A model generated the notes under the pieces. That model saw only the letters and a program-made list of their open reading frames with translations. It ran no database searches and was not told the origin of the DNA. A stretch of DNA of 64,000 bases from Mycobacterium adipatum (lineage in GTDB: Bacteria > Actinomycetota > Actinomycetes > Mycobacteriales > Mycobacteriaceae). The position numbers were made by a program, and so were the translations under genes. The stretch is from the NCBI RefSeq assembly GCF_001644575.1, contig NZ_CP015596.1:1736001-1800000 (forward strand), written 5' to 3'. Within the stretch, counting starts at the first letter, position 1; each line of letters begins with the position of its first letter. This document shows, in pieces, positions 44,961 through 53,736 of this stretch.

Positions 44961-46025
44961 TCAGCGTGCCGGCGGGGGTGACCACGCTCTCGCCGCCGCG
45001 GCGAGCCCGTCGATCAGTGCCGACGTCGCCGGGGTGATGCCGTCGGCGTCGGGCAACCCGCTGCGCGGGCTGGTGCCGCGCACCCGCGGTGGCAGCTCGA
45101 GCTGCACGCCGCCGCCGCGGGGCAGGTTCACCGGATTGTCCGGGTGCAGCCCGCGCAGCTCGCGGGGCATCGCGTCGAGGTCGACGATCATCTGATGTCC
45201 GGGCACCTGGACGTGCCGTGCCAGGTGCGCGGCCAGCTCCCGGTTGCCGCCACCGGCCAGCAGTTGGGTGCTGCGCCCGATGCGGCCGTATCCGTGCAGC
45301 GAGACCACCGTGTCGACGTGGCCGAGGAAGGCGGCGAGCCGTTCGGACTCCGCGGGGCGGTACAGCCTGGAGGACAGGTGATGTGGGTACCGGTCGGGGT
45401 GGCGCACCGTGTACAGCGAGGCACCCGATGCCCGGGCGGCCCGTTCGGCGATGACATCGGTCATCTGTTCCAGCCCGCCGCCGTGGATGGCCAGGAAGCC
45501 GAACCGGGACGCCAGTGTGCTGGTCTCGGCGACGTCCGGGTCGGCGAGCAGGTCGGAAAGAGACTGCGGTGCCGGGCTGTCGGCGGTGGCCCGGCCGGGC
45601 CAGCCCGCCGGGTCCCAGCGGTGCAGGAAGTCCACCCACCGTTGCGGCAACCCGTGGTGGCGGGCGCCGTCGATGATCCGCTCCAGGTAGCCGGGGCGGG
45701 GCGGGCCGGGTTCGACCCGCGGGTCGATGTACACCCAGGCCGGGCCGGGGCCCTCGGCGGTGTGCACGACGAGCCGGTCCCGGCGGTAGCGGACGGGGAC
45801 GCCCTCGGCGCTGTCCAGCACGGCCAGGTCGTGATCGCTGATCCGCCAGAGCACCCCGTGTACGACGGCGCCGGACATGGGTTCGACGGTGGCCACACCG
45901 CGCTCGTTGATCAGCCAGTCATGGTCGGCGAGGATGGCGGGCCGGGGATCGGCGGCGTCCGGGCAGCGCCGGGCCATCTGTTGCACGCACAGATTGGATC
46001 CGTACGCGAAGTACCGATGCGCCAA
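44961..46025 (-). CDS. Gamma-glutamylcyclotransferase / poly-gamma-glutamate hydrolase fusion
   Basis: A 354-residue two-domain protein. Residues 1-125 are gamma-glutamylcyclotransferase-like, with the substrate loop YGSNL (8-12) and the catalytic-type Glu74 in LDSAEG. Residues 165-350 resemble phage-type poly-gamma-glutamate hydrolase (PghP/DUF867) with His181 and Glu186 in IHGGGLE and His244 in VSLHGYG, likely zinc ligands. Both activities act on gamma-glutamyl bonds, so the fusion may degrade gamma-linked glutamate chains or peptides. It has no signal peptide. It starts 6 bp after mntH on the same strand. Confidence 0.8.
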   Translation of the reverse strand: MAHRYFAYGSNLCVQQMARRCPDAADPRPAILADHDWLINERGVATVEPMSGAVVHGVLWRISDHDLAVLDSAEGVPVRYRRDRLVVHTAEGPGPAWVYIDPRVEPGPPRPGYLERIIDGARHHGLPQRWVDFLHRWDPAGWPGRATADSPAPQSLSDLLADPDVAETSTLASRFGFLAIHGGGLEQMTDVIAERAARASGASLYTVRHPDRYPHHLSSRLYRPAESERLAAFLGHVDTVVSLHGYGRIGRSTQLLAGGGNRELAAHLARHVQVPGHQMIVDLDAMPRELRGLHPDNPVNLPRGGGVQLELPPRVRGTSPRSGLPDADGITPATSALIDGLAAAARAWSPPPAR

Positions 46026-46031
46026 TACCCG

Positions 46032-47261
46032 TCAGCCCCGGATGGTCAGATAGATCAACACCACGTTCAGCGCGGTGATGACACCGGCCACCAACCAGCC
46101 TAGGGCCGTGGTCACCCGGTGGTTGATATCGGCACCCATCAGCGCGCGGTTGCTGGTGAGCCGGATCAGCGGGATCAGAGCGAACGGGATACCGAAGGAC
46201 AGCACCACCTGCGAGAGCACCAATGCCCGACTCGGGTCCACCCCGATCGCCAGGATCACCAGCGCGGGGATCAGGGTCACCAGCCGGCGCAACAGCAGCG
46301 GGTAGCTGCGCTTGAGCAGGCCGGACATGATCATGGCGCCGGCGTACGCGCCGACCGAGGTCGAAGCGAGCCCGGAGGCGAGCAGGCCGATCGCGAAGAA
46401 CAGGGCCACCGTCGGTCCGAGCTGGCTGCTGACCGCGGCGTGCGCGCCCTCGATGGAGTCGGTGTTCTCCATGCCCTGCAGATTGGTCGCCGCGACCAGC
46501 AGCATCGCCAGGTTCACCGCGCCCGCGACCAGCATGGCCAGGCCGACGTCGTACTTGGTGATGCGCAGCAGTCGTTTGCGGTCCGGCCCGGAATCGGGCT
46601 GGCCGTGCCGGTCACGGGCCAGCCCGGAGTGCAGGTACACCGCGTGCGGCATCACGGTGGCGCCCAGCATGGCGGTGGCCAGCAGCACGCTCTCGGCGCC
46701 GTCGAAGCGTGGAACCAGCCCGGAGGCGACATCGGCGGCCGACGGTGCCGCGACGAACAGGCTGGTGAGGAAGCCGATCGCGATGATCAGCAGCAGCCCG
46801 GTGATCACCCGCTCGAACACCCGCTGACCGCGGCGGTTCTGGATCGCGAGCAGGCCGAGCGACACGGCCCCGGTGATGATGCCGCCGAGCAGCAGCGGCA
46901 GATCGAACAGCAGATACAGCGCGATGGCCCCGCCGACGATCTCGGCCAGATCGGTGGCCATGGCGACCAGTTCGGCCTGGATCCAGTAGGCCACCCGGGT
47001 CCGGGTACGGGTGTGGTCGGCGACGGCCTCGGGCAGCGAGCGCCCGGTCACCAACCCGAGCTTGGCGGACAGGAACTGCACCAGCCCGGCCATCACATTC
47101 GCGACCAGAATCACCCAGACCAGCAGGAAGCCGTACTGGGCGCCGGCACTGACATTGGCCGCGACGTTGCCGGGGTCGACGTAGGCGATGGCCGCGACGA
47201 ACGCCGGTCCGAGCAGATACCAACTCGGCCGCAGCCGGGTGGGCGTGGGGTCCTGCAGCAC
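46032..47261 (-). CDS. mntH: Nramp-type manganese/divalent metal transporter MntH
   Basis: A 409-residue Nramp protein with 11 predicted helices. The metal-site motif of helix 1 is DPGN (29-32) and that of helix 6 is MPH in GATVMPHAVYLHSG. It imports Mn2+ (or Fe2+) with protons across the inner membrane and corresponds to Rv0924c. Start is GTG 47261. An imperfect DtxR/MntR-type inverted repeat lies 42-55 bp upstream. The fusion hydrolase gene follows after 6 bp and may be co-transcribed. Confidence 0.9.
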   Translation of the reverse strand: MLQDPTPTRLRPSWYLLGPAFVAAIAYVDPGNVAANVSAGAQYGFLLVWVILVANVMAGLVQFLSAKLGLVTGRSLPEAVADHTRTRTRVAYWIQAELVAMATDLAEIVGGAIALYLLFDLPLLLGGIITGAVSLGLLAIQNRRGQRVFERVITGLLLIIAIGFLTSLFVAAPSAADVASGLVPRFDGAESVLLATAMLGATVMPHAVYLHSGLARDRHGQPDSGPDRKRLLRITKYDVGLAMLVAGAVNLAMLLVAATNLQGMENTDSIEGAHAAVSSQLGPTVALFFAIGLLASGLASTSVGAYAGAMIMSGLLKRSYPLLLRRLVTLIPALVILAIGVDPSRALVLSQVVLSFGIPFALIPLIRLTSNRALMGADINHRVTTALGWLVAGVITALNVVLIYLTIRG

Positions 47262-47302
47262 GTGCTTCCCTTCTCTTCTATCCGGACTGGCGAATAGAAA
47301 AG

Positions 47303-47316
47303 TTAGGGTAGCCGAA
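47303..47316. promoter_or_regulatory. Candidate MntR/DtxR-type operator of mntH
   Basis: TTAGG (47303-47307), 4 nt, CCGAA (47312-47316) is an imperfect inverted repeat (4 of 5 bp match TTAGG/CCTAA), the pattern bound by DtxR-family regulators. It is located just upstream of mntH, where MntR control is expected. It is a weak match. Confidence 0.4.
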
Positions 47317-47351
47317 ATCTGTGGGAGGTCAACCGGCGGGTAGGGCCGGAT

Positions 47352-47561
47352 TCACCAACCTAAGTAGAACCCTCCGTTGCCCCACCACCATTGCCACGGC
47401 CCGTAGTTCATCGGGGCGGGGTAGGTGGTCAGTTGGGCGTGGCCGGGCCTGCTGCACAGTGTTGTGGTCTCGCCGACCTGGACGCAGTCGGGCACCGCCG
47501 TTGCGACGGGCGCGAAGGTGAGTCCCAGGGCGAGGAGTGCGGGTGCGATGAGGATCCGCAT
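47352..47561 (-). CDS. Small secreted protein, unknown
   Basis: A 69-residue protein with a classical signal peptide (RILIAPALLALGLTFAPVATA, cleavage likely after Ala22). The mature part of about 47 residues has two cysteines (CVQVGETTTLC), likely one disulfide, and an aromatic, glycine-rich end (WQWWWGNGGFYLGW). I recognise no function. Similar tiny secreted proteins with an aromatic tail are common in mycobacteria. The gene is monocistronic between mntH and the reductase gene. Confidence 0.65.
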   Translation of the reverse strand: MRILIAPALLALGLTFAPVATAVPDCVQVGETTTLCSRPGHAQLTTYPAPMNYGPWQWWWGNGGFYLGW

Positions 47562-47663
47562 GATGGCCTCCTGATGGTGGCCGTGAGGTCGGATGTAGGG
47601 GTCGCCGAATGACGTTCAGCGGGTGGGTGTGTGATCCATGTCGGCCATAGGCGGCCCCTGTCC

Positions 47664-48770
47664 TCAAGTGGTGCGCTGTCCTCCAGCGTACAACCCTTTT
47701 CCGGTGATCAGCGGCAGATCCAGGGTGGTGGTGATGCCGGGTGCGGACGCAACGACGGCGGGTATCGCGTTCACGACGCGGGCCGCGGTGGCGACCAGGC
47801 CGGCGTGGTTGTGGTCACCCTTGCGGCTGCTCAGGCACAGGTCCAGCGCGTAGGACGGCTCGCCGGTGACCTCGACGCGATAGGAGCCGCCCTCCTGCGC
47901 GGGCTGCGGCCACTGCGGGCACAGGTCCGCGCGGAGCCGGGTGACGTGCTCGAGGACCACAGCGGGATGGCCGCCGACCATCCCGCGAACCTCGAAACGC
48001 ATTGCCGCGGTGGTGCCTTTCGCGATGTGACCGGAGGCGATCTCGAAATCCTCCGGCGCCGGGATCCGGGTGTGGGCCTCGGTGACCTCGTCGAGTTCGA
48101 TGCCCAGGCCGGCGGCGAGTTGGCGCACCACCGAACCCCAGGCCAGGCTCAGCACGCCGGGCTGCAGCAGCATCGGCAGCTCGTCGAGCGATTTCCCGAA
48201 GCCCATCACGTCGAACATCACCGTGGCGCTGTCATAGGTCGCGTAGTCGACGATCTCCATGCACCGGATCTGCTCGACGCTCTGACAGGTGCCCGCCAGG
48301 GCAAGGGGCAGAAGGTCATTGGCGAAACCGGGGTCGATGCCATTGACGAAGATGGAGGACGAGCCCTGTTGGGTCGCCTCCTCGATCGGGCTGATCAGTT
48401 CGGCCGGCAACACCTGCCACGGGTACTGCAAAAACACCGCGGCACTGGCCACCACGTTGACGCCGGCGGCCAGGATGCGGCGGTAGTCCTCCAGGGCGTC
48501 GGGCAGCCGGTTGTCGGCCATGGCGGTGTACACCGCGCAGTCCGGCTTGTCCGCGAGGATGGCGTCCAGGTCGTTGGTGGCCAGGATTCCGGTCGACACA
48601 TCGAGACCGGCGAGTTCTCCGGCGTCCTTGCCGGCCTTGGCTTCCGAGGAGACCCAGACCCCGGTGAGCTCGTACCGCGGCTCGTTGATCAGTTGGGTCA
48701 GGGCGTGGCGGCCGACGTTTCCGGTACCGATCGCGGCGACGCGGATGGGTGGAGCCGACGAATCAGACAT
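47664..48770 (-). CDS. Dihydrodipicolinate-reductase-like NAD(P)-binding protein (Rv0926c-like)
   Basis: A 368-residue protein with an N-terminal Rossmann domain (VAAIGTGNVGRHALTQL, 11-27) and a C-terminal domain of the diaminopimelate-dehydrogenase/dihydrodipicolinate-reductase-like family. It matches Rv0926c. It is not DapB itself: the protein is much longer and lacks the HHRxK-type motif that I would expect. Related mycobacterial proteins are linked to steroid or lipid metabolism. Nine bp separate it from the SDR gene upstream, so the two form an operon. Confidence 0.75.
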   Translation of the reverse strand: MSDSSAPPIRVAAIGTGNVGRHALTQLINEPRYELTGVWVSSEAKAGKDAGELAGLDVSTGILATNDLDAILADKPDCAVYTAMADNRLPDALEDYRRILAAGVNVVASAAVFLQYPWQVLPAELISPIEEATQQGSSSIFVNGIDPGFANDLLPLALAGTCQSVEQIRCMEIVDYATYDSATVMFDVMGFGKSLDELPMLLQPGVLSLAWGSVVRQLAAGLGIELDEVTEAHTRIPAPEDFEIASGHIAKGTTAAMRFEVRGMVGGHPAVVLEHVTRLRADLCPQWPQPAQEGGSYRVEVTGEPSYALDLCLSSRKGDHNHAGLVATAARVVNAIPAVVASAPGITTTLDLPLITGKGLYAGGQRTT

Positions 48771-48779
48771 GGGATTTCC

Positions 48780-49571
48780 TCACAGGTCGGGCAGGGGCAG
48801 GTCGAGATTGGGGAAGGTGAGGCCACCGTCGACCTCGAGGGTCTTGCCGGTCAGGTAGCTGCCGGCCGGGGAGGCCAGATACACGGCGGCGGCGGCGATA
48901 TCGCTGGGGTCGCCCAGGCGTCGCATCGGGGTGGCCTTCTCCATCGGGTCGCGCAGCGCCTCATTGGAGGCCACCACGTCGAGCGCCGAGGTGAGGATCG
49001 ACCCCGGTGCGATCGCGTTGACCCGGATGCGCGGGCAGAGGTCCAGCGCCGACAACCGGGTGTAGTGCGCCAGCGCCGCCTTGGCGGTGCCGTAGGCGGC
49101 AAATCCGCGTCCCGCGAGCCGGCCCATGGTCGAGGTGATGTTGATGATCGAGCCCCCGCCGGAGTGCTCCAGCATCAGGGGGACCGCGGCGGTGGTCAAT
49201 GCGTGCGCGGTGCCGACGTTGAAGGTGAATGCGTCCTTGAGATCCTTGGTGGATGTATTCAACAGCGGGCTCGGCATGGTGCCGCCGACGTTGTTGACGA
49301 CGATGTCTAGTTTCCCGAACGCGTCGACGGCCGCGGCTGCCAGCGTCGCGGTGGACTCCGGGTGCGCGAGGTCGGCGACCACGATGTGGGCGCGCCGTCC
49401 GACGGCGGCCACCTGTGCGGCGACCTCTTCCAATTGTGATTGGGTGCGCGCCGCGATCACCACGTCCGCACCGGCTTCGGCGAATGCGACGGCGATGGCG
49501 GCGCCCAGTCCCCGACCGGCCCCGGTGACCACGGCCACCTGATCGTCGAGCCGGAATTTGTCCAGGATCAT
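48780..49571 (-). CDS. Short-chain dehydrogenase/reductase (Rv0927c-like)
   Basis: A 263-residue classical SDR. The cofactor motif is TGAGRGLG (residues 16-23), then NNVGG, and the catalytic Ser-Tyr-Lys lie in [13 protein letters not shown] and AYGTAKAAL. Asp-type residues after strand 2 (AARTQSQ) suggest NADP(H) preference. It matches Rv0927c. ATG 49571 is used because upstream codons lack SDR sequence. A KstR-like palindrome lies 65 bp upstream. The substrate is likely a hydroxy- or keto-lipid or steroid. Confidence 0.85.
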   Translation of the reverse strand: MILDKFRLDDQVAVVTGAGRGLGAAIAVAFAEAGADVVIAARTQSQLEEVAAQVAAVGRRAHIVVADLAHPESTATLAAAAVDAFGKLDIVVNNVGGTMPSPLLNTSTKDLKDAFTFNVGTAHALTTAAVPLMLEHSGGGSIINITSTMGRLAGRGFAAYGTAKAALAHYTRLSALDLCPRIRVNAIAPGSILTSALDVVASNEALRDPMEKATPMRRLGDPSDIAAAAVYLASPAGSYLTGKTLEVDGGLTFPNLDLPLPDL

Positions 49572-49635
49572 GCAAGCCTCATTTCTGTCCTGGGCGCCAC
49601 CGTAACAAGACTCCGGCGGCCTCCGGGCAGATTTC

Positions 49636-49649
49636 TGCAACACGTTCTA
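49636..49649. promoter_or_regulatory. KstR-like operator upstream of the SDR gene
   Basis: TGCAACACGTTCTA (49636-49649) fits the KstR pattern TnnAACnnGTTnnA at every fixed position. It lies 65-78 bp before the SDR start in the promoter region of the SDR/Rv0926c-like pair. KstR controls sterol catabolism in mycobacteria. Confidence 0.5.
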
Positions 49650-49738
49650 ATTTGGCGGCGGCTGACAGTTCCCGGTGCGTTGTGCTTGGGCCAGGCGTGG
49701 ATTCGGGGCTCCTACCTGGGTGCAGTCGAGCCGAAGAT

Positions 49739-49836
49739 TGCCTCCGCGACACTGAACACCGGTAGCTCGCAACGCCGAATGTCGTACCTGGCTTCGGGCT
49801 CGGCAAGAGTGCCTCCGCGAACCTGAACACAGGTAG
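49739..49836. repeat. Pair of 27-bp direct repeats
   Basis: Copies at 49739-49765 and 49810-49836 agree at 24 of 27 positions (TGCCTCCGCGA, then CTGAACAC, then GGTAG in common), 71 bp apart. They lie in the 271-bp gap between the 3' end of ku and the 5' end of the SDR gene. Short inverted relatives (TACCTGG) occur between and before them. Beyond these repeats and the KstR-like box I see nothing in this gap. Confidence 0.6.
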
Positions 49837-49842
49837 ACGCCG

Positions 49843-50757
49843 CTATTTCTTGGTGGCGGCCTTCTTTGCGGGGGTCTTCTTGGCCGCCGCCTTCTTGGGT
49901 TCGGCCTTCTTGGCCGCCGCCTTCTTGGGTTCGGCCTTCTTGGGTCCGGCCGTGCCGGCCTTGCCGGACTCGCGGGCCTTCACGCTGGCCTCCAGCTTGG
50001 CCAGCAGATCCGACACATCCTCGGTCTCGTCCAGATCGGTGGGCTGTTCCTCGGTCGTGAACGCCTCGCCGCCTTCCAGTTTGGCCTGCACCAGCTCGTG
50101 CAACTGCTCCTGGTAGGTGTCCCGGAACTGATCGGGGGAGAAGTCATCGGTCATCGACTCGACCACCTGTCCGGCCATCTTCAACTCCGCCGGTTTGATC
50201 TCGACCTCCTTGTCCAACGACGGGAAGTCCGGGTCGCGGATCTCATCGGGCCACAGCAGGGTGTGAATGACCATCACATCGCGCTTGCTGAAATCCTTCA
50301 CCCGCAACGCCGCCAGCCGCGTCTTGTTGCGCAACGCGAAATGCACGATCGCCACCCGGTCCGTCTCGGCGAGCGTCTTGGCCAGCAGCACATAGGATTT
50401 CGTCGACTTGGAGTCTGGCTCCAGGAAATAGCTCTTGTCGTACATCATCGGGTCGAGCTGATCGGCGGGCACGAACTCGACCACGTCGATCTCGCGGCTG
50501 CGCTCCTCGGGCAGGGTGGCGATGTCCTCGTCGGTGATGATCACCGTCTGGCCGTCGTCGGATTCGTAGGCCCGGGCGATATCGCGGTATTCGACCACCT
50601 CGCCGCACACCTCGCAGGTCCGCTTGTAGCGGATCCGCCCGTGATCTTCGGCGTGCACCTGATGGAACTTGATGTCGTGGTCCTCGGTGGCGCTGTAGAC
50701 CTTGACCGGCACGTTGACCAGACCGAAGGAGACCGAGCCTTTCCAGATCGACCGCAT
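49843..50757 (-). CDS. ku: DNA end-binding protein Ku
   Basis: A 304-residue bacterial Ku. The beta-barrel core starts with the standard MRSIWKGSVSFGLVNVPVK pattern, which selects ATG 50757 over a TTG at 50763. The C terminus (about 268-304) is a lysine-rich tail of KKAEPKKAAA repeats, known in mycobacteria to bind DNA internally. It forms a homodimer ring on double-strand ends and recruits LigD for non-homologous end joining. It is divergent from ligD with 31 bp between starts, as Rv0937c is from Rv0938. Confidence 0.95.
   Translation of the reverse strand: MRSIWKGSVSFGLVNVPVKVYSATEDHDIKFHQVHAEDHGRIRYKRTCEVCGEVVEYRDIARAYESDDGQTVIITDEDIATLPEERSREIDVVEFVPADQLDPMMYDKSYFLEPDSKSTKSYVLLAKTLAETDRVAIVHFALRNKTRLAALRVKDFSKRDVMVIHTLLWPDEIRDPDFPSLDKEVEIKPAELKMAGQVVESMTDDFSPDQFRDTYQEQLHELVQAKLEGGEAFTTEEQPTDLDETEDVSDLLAKLEASVKARESGKAGTAGPKKAEPKKAAAKKAEPKKAAAKKTPAKKAATKK
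49881..49940 (-). repeat. Perfect 2 x 30-bp tandem repeat in the ku tail
   Basis: Units 49881-49910 and 49911-49940 are identical. Each encodes a ten-residue KKAEPKKAAA-type block of the Lys-rich C terminus. Being in frame, slippage would change tail length without changing frame. Confidence 0.85.
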
Positions 50758-50788
50758 AGGCAACGGTAACAGCGGGTAATAGGGTCAT

Positions 50789-53077
50789 GTGGTGGAGCGC
50801 TTCGGCCGGGTCGGATTGACCAATCCCGACAAGGTGCTCTACCCGGCCGCCGGCACCACCAAGGCCGAGGTGTTCGACTACTACCTGGCCGTCGCCGAGG
50901 CCATGCTGCCGCATATCGCCGGCCGCCCGGTGACCCGCAAGCGCTGGCCCAACGGTGTCGAGCAGGCCGAGTTCTTCGAAAAGCAGTTGGCCTCCTCGGC
51001 GCCGGACTGGCTGGACCGCGGCTCGGTCACGCACCGGTCGGGGACCACCACCTATCCCATCGTCAACACCGCGGAGGGGCTGGCCTGGATCGCGCAGCAG
51101 GCCTCCCTGGAGGTGCACGTCCCGCAGTGGCGGTTCGACCCGGCAGGCGATCCCGGCCCGGCCACCCGCATCGTGTTCGATCTGGACCCCGGCGAGGACG
51201 TCAGTTTCCGCCAACTCTGCGAGGTCGCCCATGAGGTGAAGAGCTACGTCGAAGACATCGGGCTGACGGCGTACCCGCTGACCAGCGGCAGCAAGGGGGT
51301 GCATCTGTACGTGCCGCTGGCGGAGCCGATCAGCTCGCAGGGCGCCTCCGTGCTGGCGAAGCGGATCGCGCTCGCACTGGAGAAGAGCATGCCCCGGCAG
51401 GTCACCGCGACCATGACCAAGAGCCTGCGGGTCGGCAAGGTGTTCGTGGACTGGAGCCAGAACAGCGCGGCCAAGACCACCATCGCGCCCTACTCGATGC
51501 GTGGTCGCGCGCAGCCCACGGTCGCCGCGCCGCGGACCTGGGAGGAGATGACGGATCCGGATCTGCGGCAGCTGCGTTTCGACGAGGTACTGGAGCGGGT
51601 CGAGCGGGACGGCGACCTGCTGGCCGGCCTCGATGACCCGCTCCCGAAGCCCGACAAGCTCACCACCTACCGCAGCATGCGTGACGCGGGTAAGACCCCC
51701 GAGCCGGTTCCGCGCACGGCCCCGGCGACCGGCAATGACAACACGTTCGTCATCCAGGAACACCACGCGCGTCGGCTGCACTACGACTTCCGGCTGGAAC
51801 GCAACGGCGTGCTGGTGTCCTGGGCGGTGCCGAAGAACCTGCCCGAGACGACATCGGTGAATCACCTTGCCGTGCACACCGAGGACCACCCGCTGGAGTA
51901 CGCCACCTTCGAGGGGTCGATCCCCAAGGGCGAGTACGGCGGTGGCGAGGTGATCGTCTGGGACTCGGGCACCTATGAGGCGGAGAAGTTCCGGGACAAC
52001 CCACCCGACGGGCCCGACAAGGGCGGCGAGGTCATCGTGACGCTGCACGGCTCGAAGATCACGGGTCGCTACGCGCTGATCCAGACCGATGGCAAGAACT
52101 GGCTGGCGCACCGGATGAAGGAGCAGCCCGGGGCGACCGCCGCCGACCTCAAGCCGATGCTGACGACGCACGGCTCGGTCGAGAAGCTGACCGCCGCCGG
52201 GTGGGCGTTCGAAGGCAAGTGGGATGGGTACCGGCTGCTCGTGGAGGCCGACCACGGGAATCTGCACCTGTATTCGCGCAGCGGCCGCGATATGACCGCC
52301 GATTTTCCGCAGGTGCGTTCCCTGGCAGCTGATCTCGCCGACCACCAGGTGATCCTGGATGGCGAGATCGTCGCGTTGGACGCCGCCGGGGTGCCGAGCT
52401 TTTCTGCTATGCAGAACCGCGCCACGGGCGGGAACATCGAGTTCTGGGCGTTCGATCTGCTTGCGCTGGACGGGCGTTCGTTGTTACGGGCCAAGTACCG
52501 CGACCGCCGAGCTCTGCTGGAAATGCTGGCCAGGGACGGGAGTCTGATCGTTCCGGACCTGCTCGACGGTGACGGGGCGGAGGCGCTGGCGTATGTACGC
52601 GAGCGCGGGTACGAGGGCGTGGTCGCCAAGAAGTGGGATTCCACCTACCAGCCCGGCCGGCGCTCGAAGTCCTGGATCAAGGACAAGCTCTGGCTGACCC
52701 AGGAAGTGGTGATCGGTGGGTGGCGTGCCGGCGAGGGAGGTCGCACCAGCGGGATCGGTGCGCTGGTGGTGGGTGTCCCCGAGGGCGACCGTCTGATATT
52801 CGCGGGGCGCGTCGGGACCGGGTTCACCGAGAAAATGCTGGGCGACCTGCGGACGCTGCTCAAGCCGCTGGAGACCGATGAATCACCTTTTTCCACAGCG
52901 CTTTCCGGTCCGGATGCCAAGGGCGTGACCTATGTGCGCCCGGAGCTGGTGGGGGAGGTGCGCTACAGCGAGCGCACCCCCGAGGGTCGGTTACGGCAAC
53001 CGAGTTGGCGGGGGCTGCGCCCGGACAAGTCCCCGGGTGAGGTGGTGTGGGAACCACCTCAGGTGGCTGGTCCCTAG
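50789..53077 (+). CDS. ligD: Multifunctional DNA ligase D (polymerase-phosphoesterase-ligase)
   Basis: A 762-residue three-domain protein in the mycobacterial order. The polymerase/primase domain is at 1-285 with catalytic Asp131 and Asp133 in FDLDPGED. The 3'-phosphoesterase is at about 315-445 (HHARRLHYDFRLE, with HTEDHPLEY). The ATP-dependent ligase is at about 460-755, with nucleotidyl Lys477 in EGKWDGYRL. It matches Rv0938. Together with Ku it repairs double-strand breaks by end joining. Start is GTG 50789. All key residues are present. Confidence 0.95.
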   Translation: MVERFGRVGLTNPDKVLYPAAGTTKAEVFDYYLAVAEAMLPHIAGRPVTRKRWPNGVEQAEFFEKQLASSAPDWLDRGSVTHRSGTTTYPIVNTAEGLAWIAQQASLEVHVPQWRFDPAGDPGPATRIVFDLDPGEDVSFRQLCEVAHEVKSYVEDIGLTAYPLTSGSKGVHLYVPLAEPISSQGASVLAKRIALALEKSMPRQVTATMTKSLRVGKVFVDWSQNSAAKTTIAPYSMRGRAQPTVAAPRTWEEMTDPDLRQLRFDEVLERVERDGDLLAGLDDPLPKPDKLTTYRSMRDAGKTPEPVPRTAPATGNDNTFVIQEHHARRLHYDFRLERNGVLVSWAVPKNLPETTSVNHLAVHTEDHPLEYATFEGSIPKGEYGGGEVIVWDSGTYEAEKFRDNPPDGPDKGGEVIVTLHGSKITGRYALIQTDGKNWLAHRMKEQPGATAADLKPMLTTHGSVEKLTAAGWAFEGKWDGYRLLVEADHGNLHLYSRSGRDMTADFPQVRSLAADLADHQVILDGEIVALDAAGVPSFSAMQNRATGGNIEFWAFDLLALDGRSLLRAKYRDRRALLEMLARDGSLIVPDLLDGDGAEALAYVRERGYEGVVAKKWDSTYQPGRRSKSWIKDKLWLTQEVVIGGWRAGEGGRTSGIGALVVGVPEGDRLIFAGRVGTGFTEKMLGDLRTLLKPLETDESPFSTALSGPDAKGVTYVRPELVGEVRYSERTPEGRLRQPSWRGLRPDKSPGEVVWEPPQVAGP

Positions 53078-53086
53078 ACGCGCAGG

Positions 53087-53734
53087 TCAGCGTCCTGGCG
53101 CGGGGGAGGCGTCGAGAACGGCGCGGACGGCGGATTCGTCACCGTCGATATGGACGAATGCGGCGACGTCATCCAGTGCCAACGCGCCCGCCGCAAGTCC
53201 CAGAACCAGCTGGGGATCGGCGGTGAGAACGGCGTCGACGTCGTGCCCGTCGGGTTTCGCGACCTCGACTCCGGACTCGGTGGCGTGCAGGTGCACCATT
53301 GCCCCGTCGACGGCGATCCCCACACGCAACGATCGGCCGGTCGACCGACGGCCCTGGAACAAGGCGGGAAGGGCCACGGCGAGCCATTCGGGACGGAATG
53401 TGTCGCCCTCGGGTCCGCGGACCATCAGCGGGGTGGACCAGCGGACAAATGCGTTGATGGGCTCGCGCAGCTGCGCGCCCCATTCGGTGAGCGCGTAGGC
53501 CACCGCACTGGCGTCGTCCGACAGCCGCCGCTCGATCACCCCGGCGGTCTCCAGGTCACGAAGCCGGTCGGTCAGCAGATTCGTCGCGACGCCGGGCAAT
53601 CCCTCTCGGAGCTCCCCGTACCGCGCCGGTCCCATCAGGAGCTGGCGCACGATCAACAGGTTCCACCGGTCACCCACCACATCCAGGGACCGGGCAAGCC
53701 CGCAGTACTGACCGTAGTCTCGACTCATCGCCAT
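53087..53734 (-). CDS. HxlR-type regulator with C-terminal SCP2-like domain
   Basis: A 215-residue protein. Residues 1-100 are an HxlR winged helix (YCGLARSLDVVGDRWNLLIV, with Cys11 as a possible redox cysteine). Residues 115-213 look like a sterol-carrier (SCP2)-type domain (GIAVDGAMVHLHATESGVEV, AVLTADPQLVLGLAAGALAL), perhaps a ligand sensor. Start at ATG 53734; ATG 53728 is possible. ACTTG/CAAGT repeats lie directly upstream, a likely self-operator. It lies next to the meta-cleavage genes on the same strand, so it may modulate them in addition to the TetR protein. Confidence 0.8.
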   Translation of the reverse strand: MAMSRDYGQYCGLARSLDVVGDRWNLLIVRQLLMGPARYGELREGLPGVATNLLTDRLRDLETAGVIERRLSDDASAVAYALTEWGAQLREPINAFVRWSTPLMVRGPEGDTFRPEWLAVALPALFQGRRSTGRSLRVGIAVDGAMVHLHATESGVEVAKPDGHDVDAVLTADPQLVLGLAAGALALDDVAAFVHIDGDESAVRAVLDASPAPGR

Positions 53735-53736
53735 CC

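Noticed and set aside
49881..49940. Short tandem repeats considered as a CRISPR-like array.
   Set aside because: The units are directly adjacent without spacers and encode the Lys-rich tail of Ku in frame.
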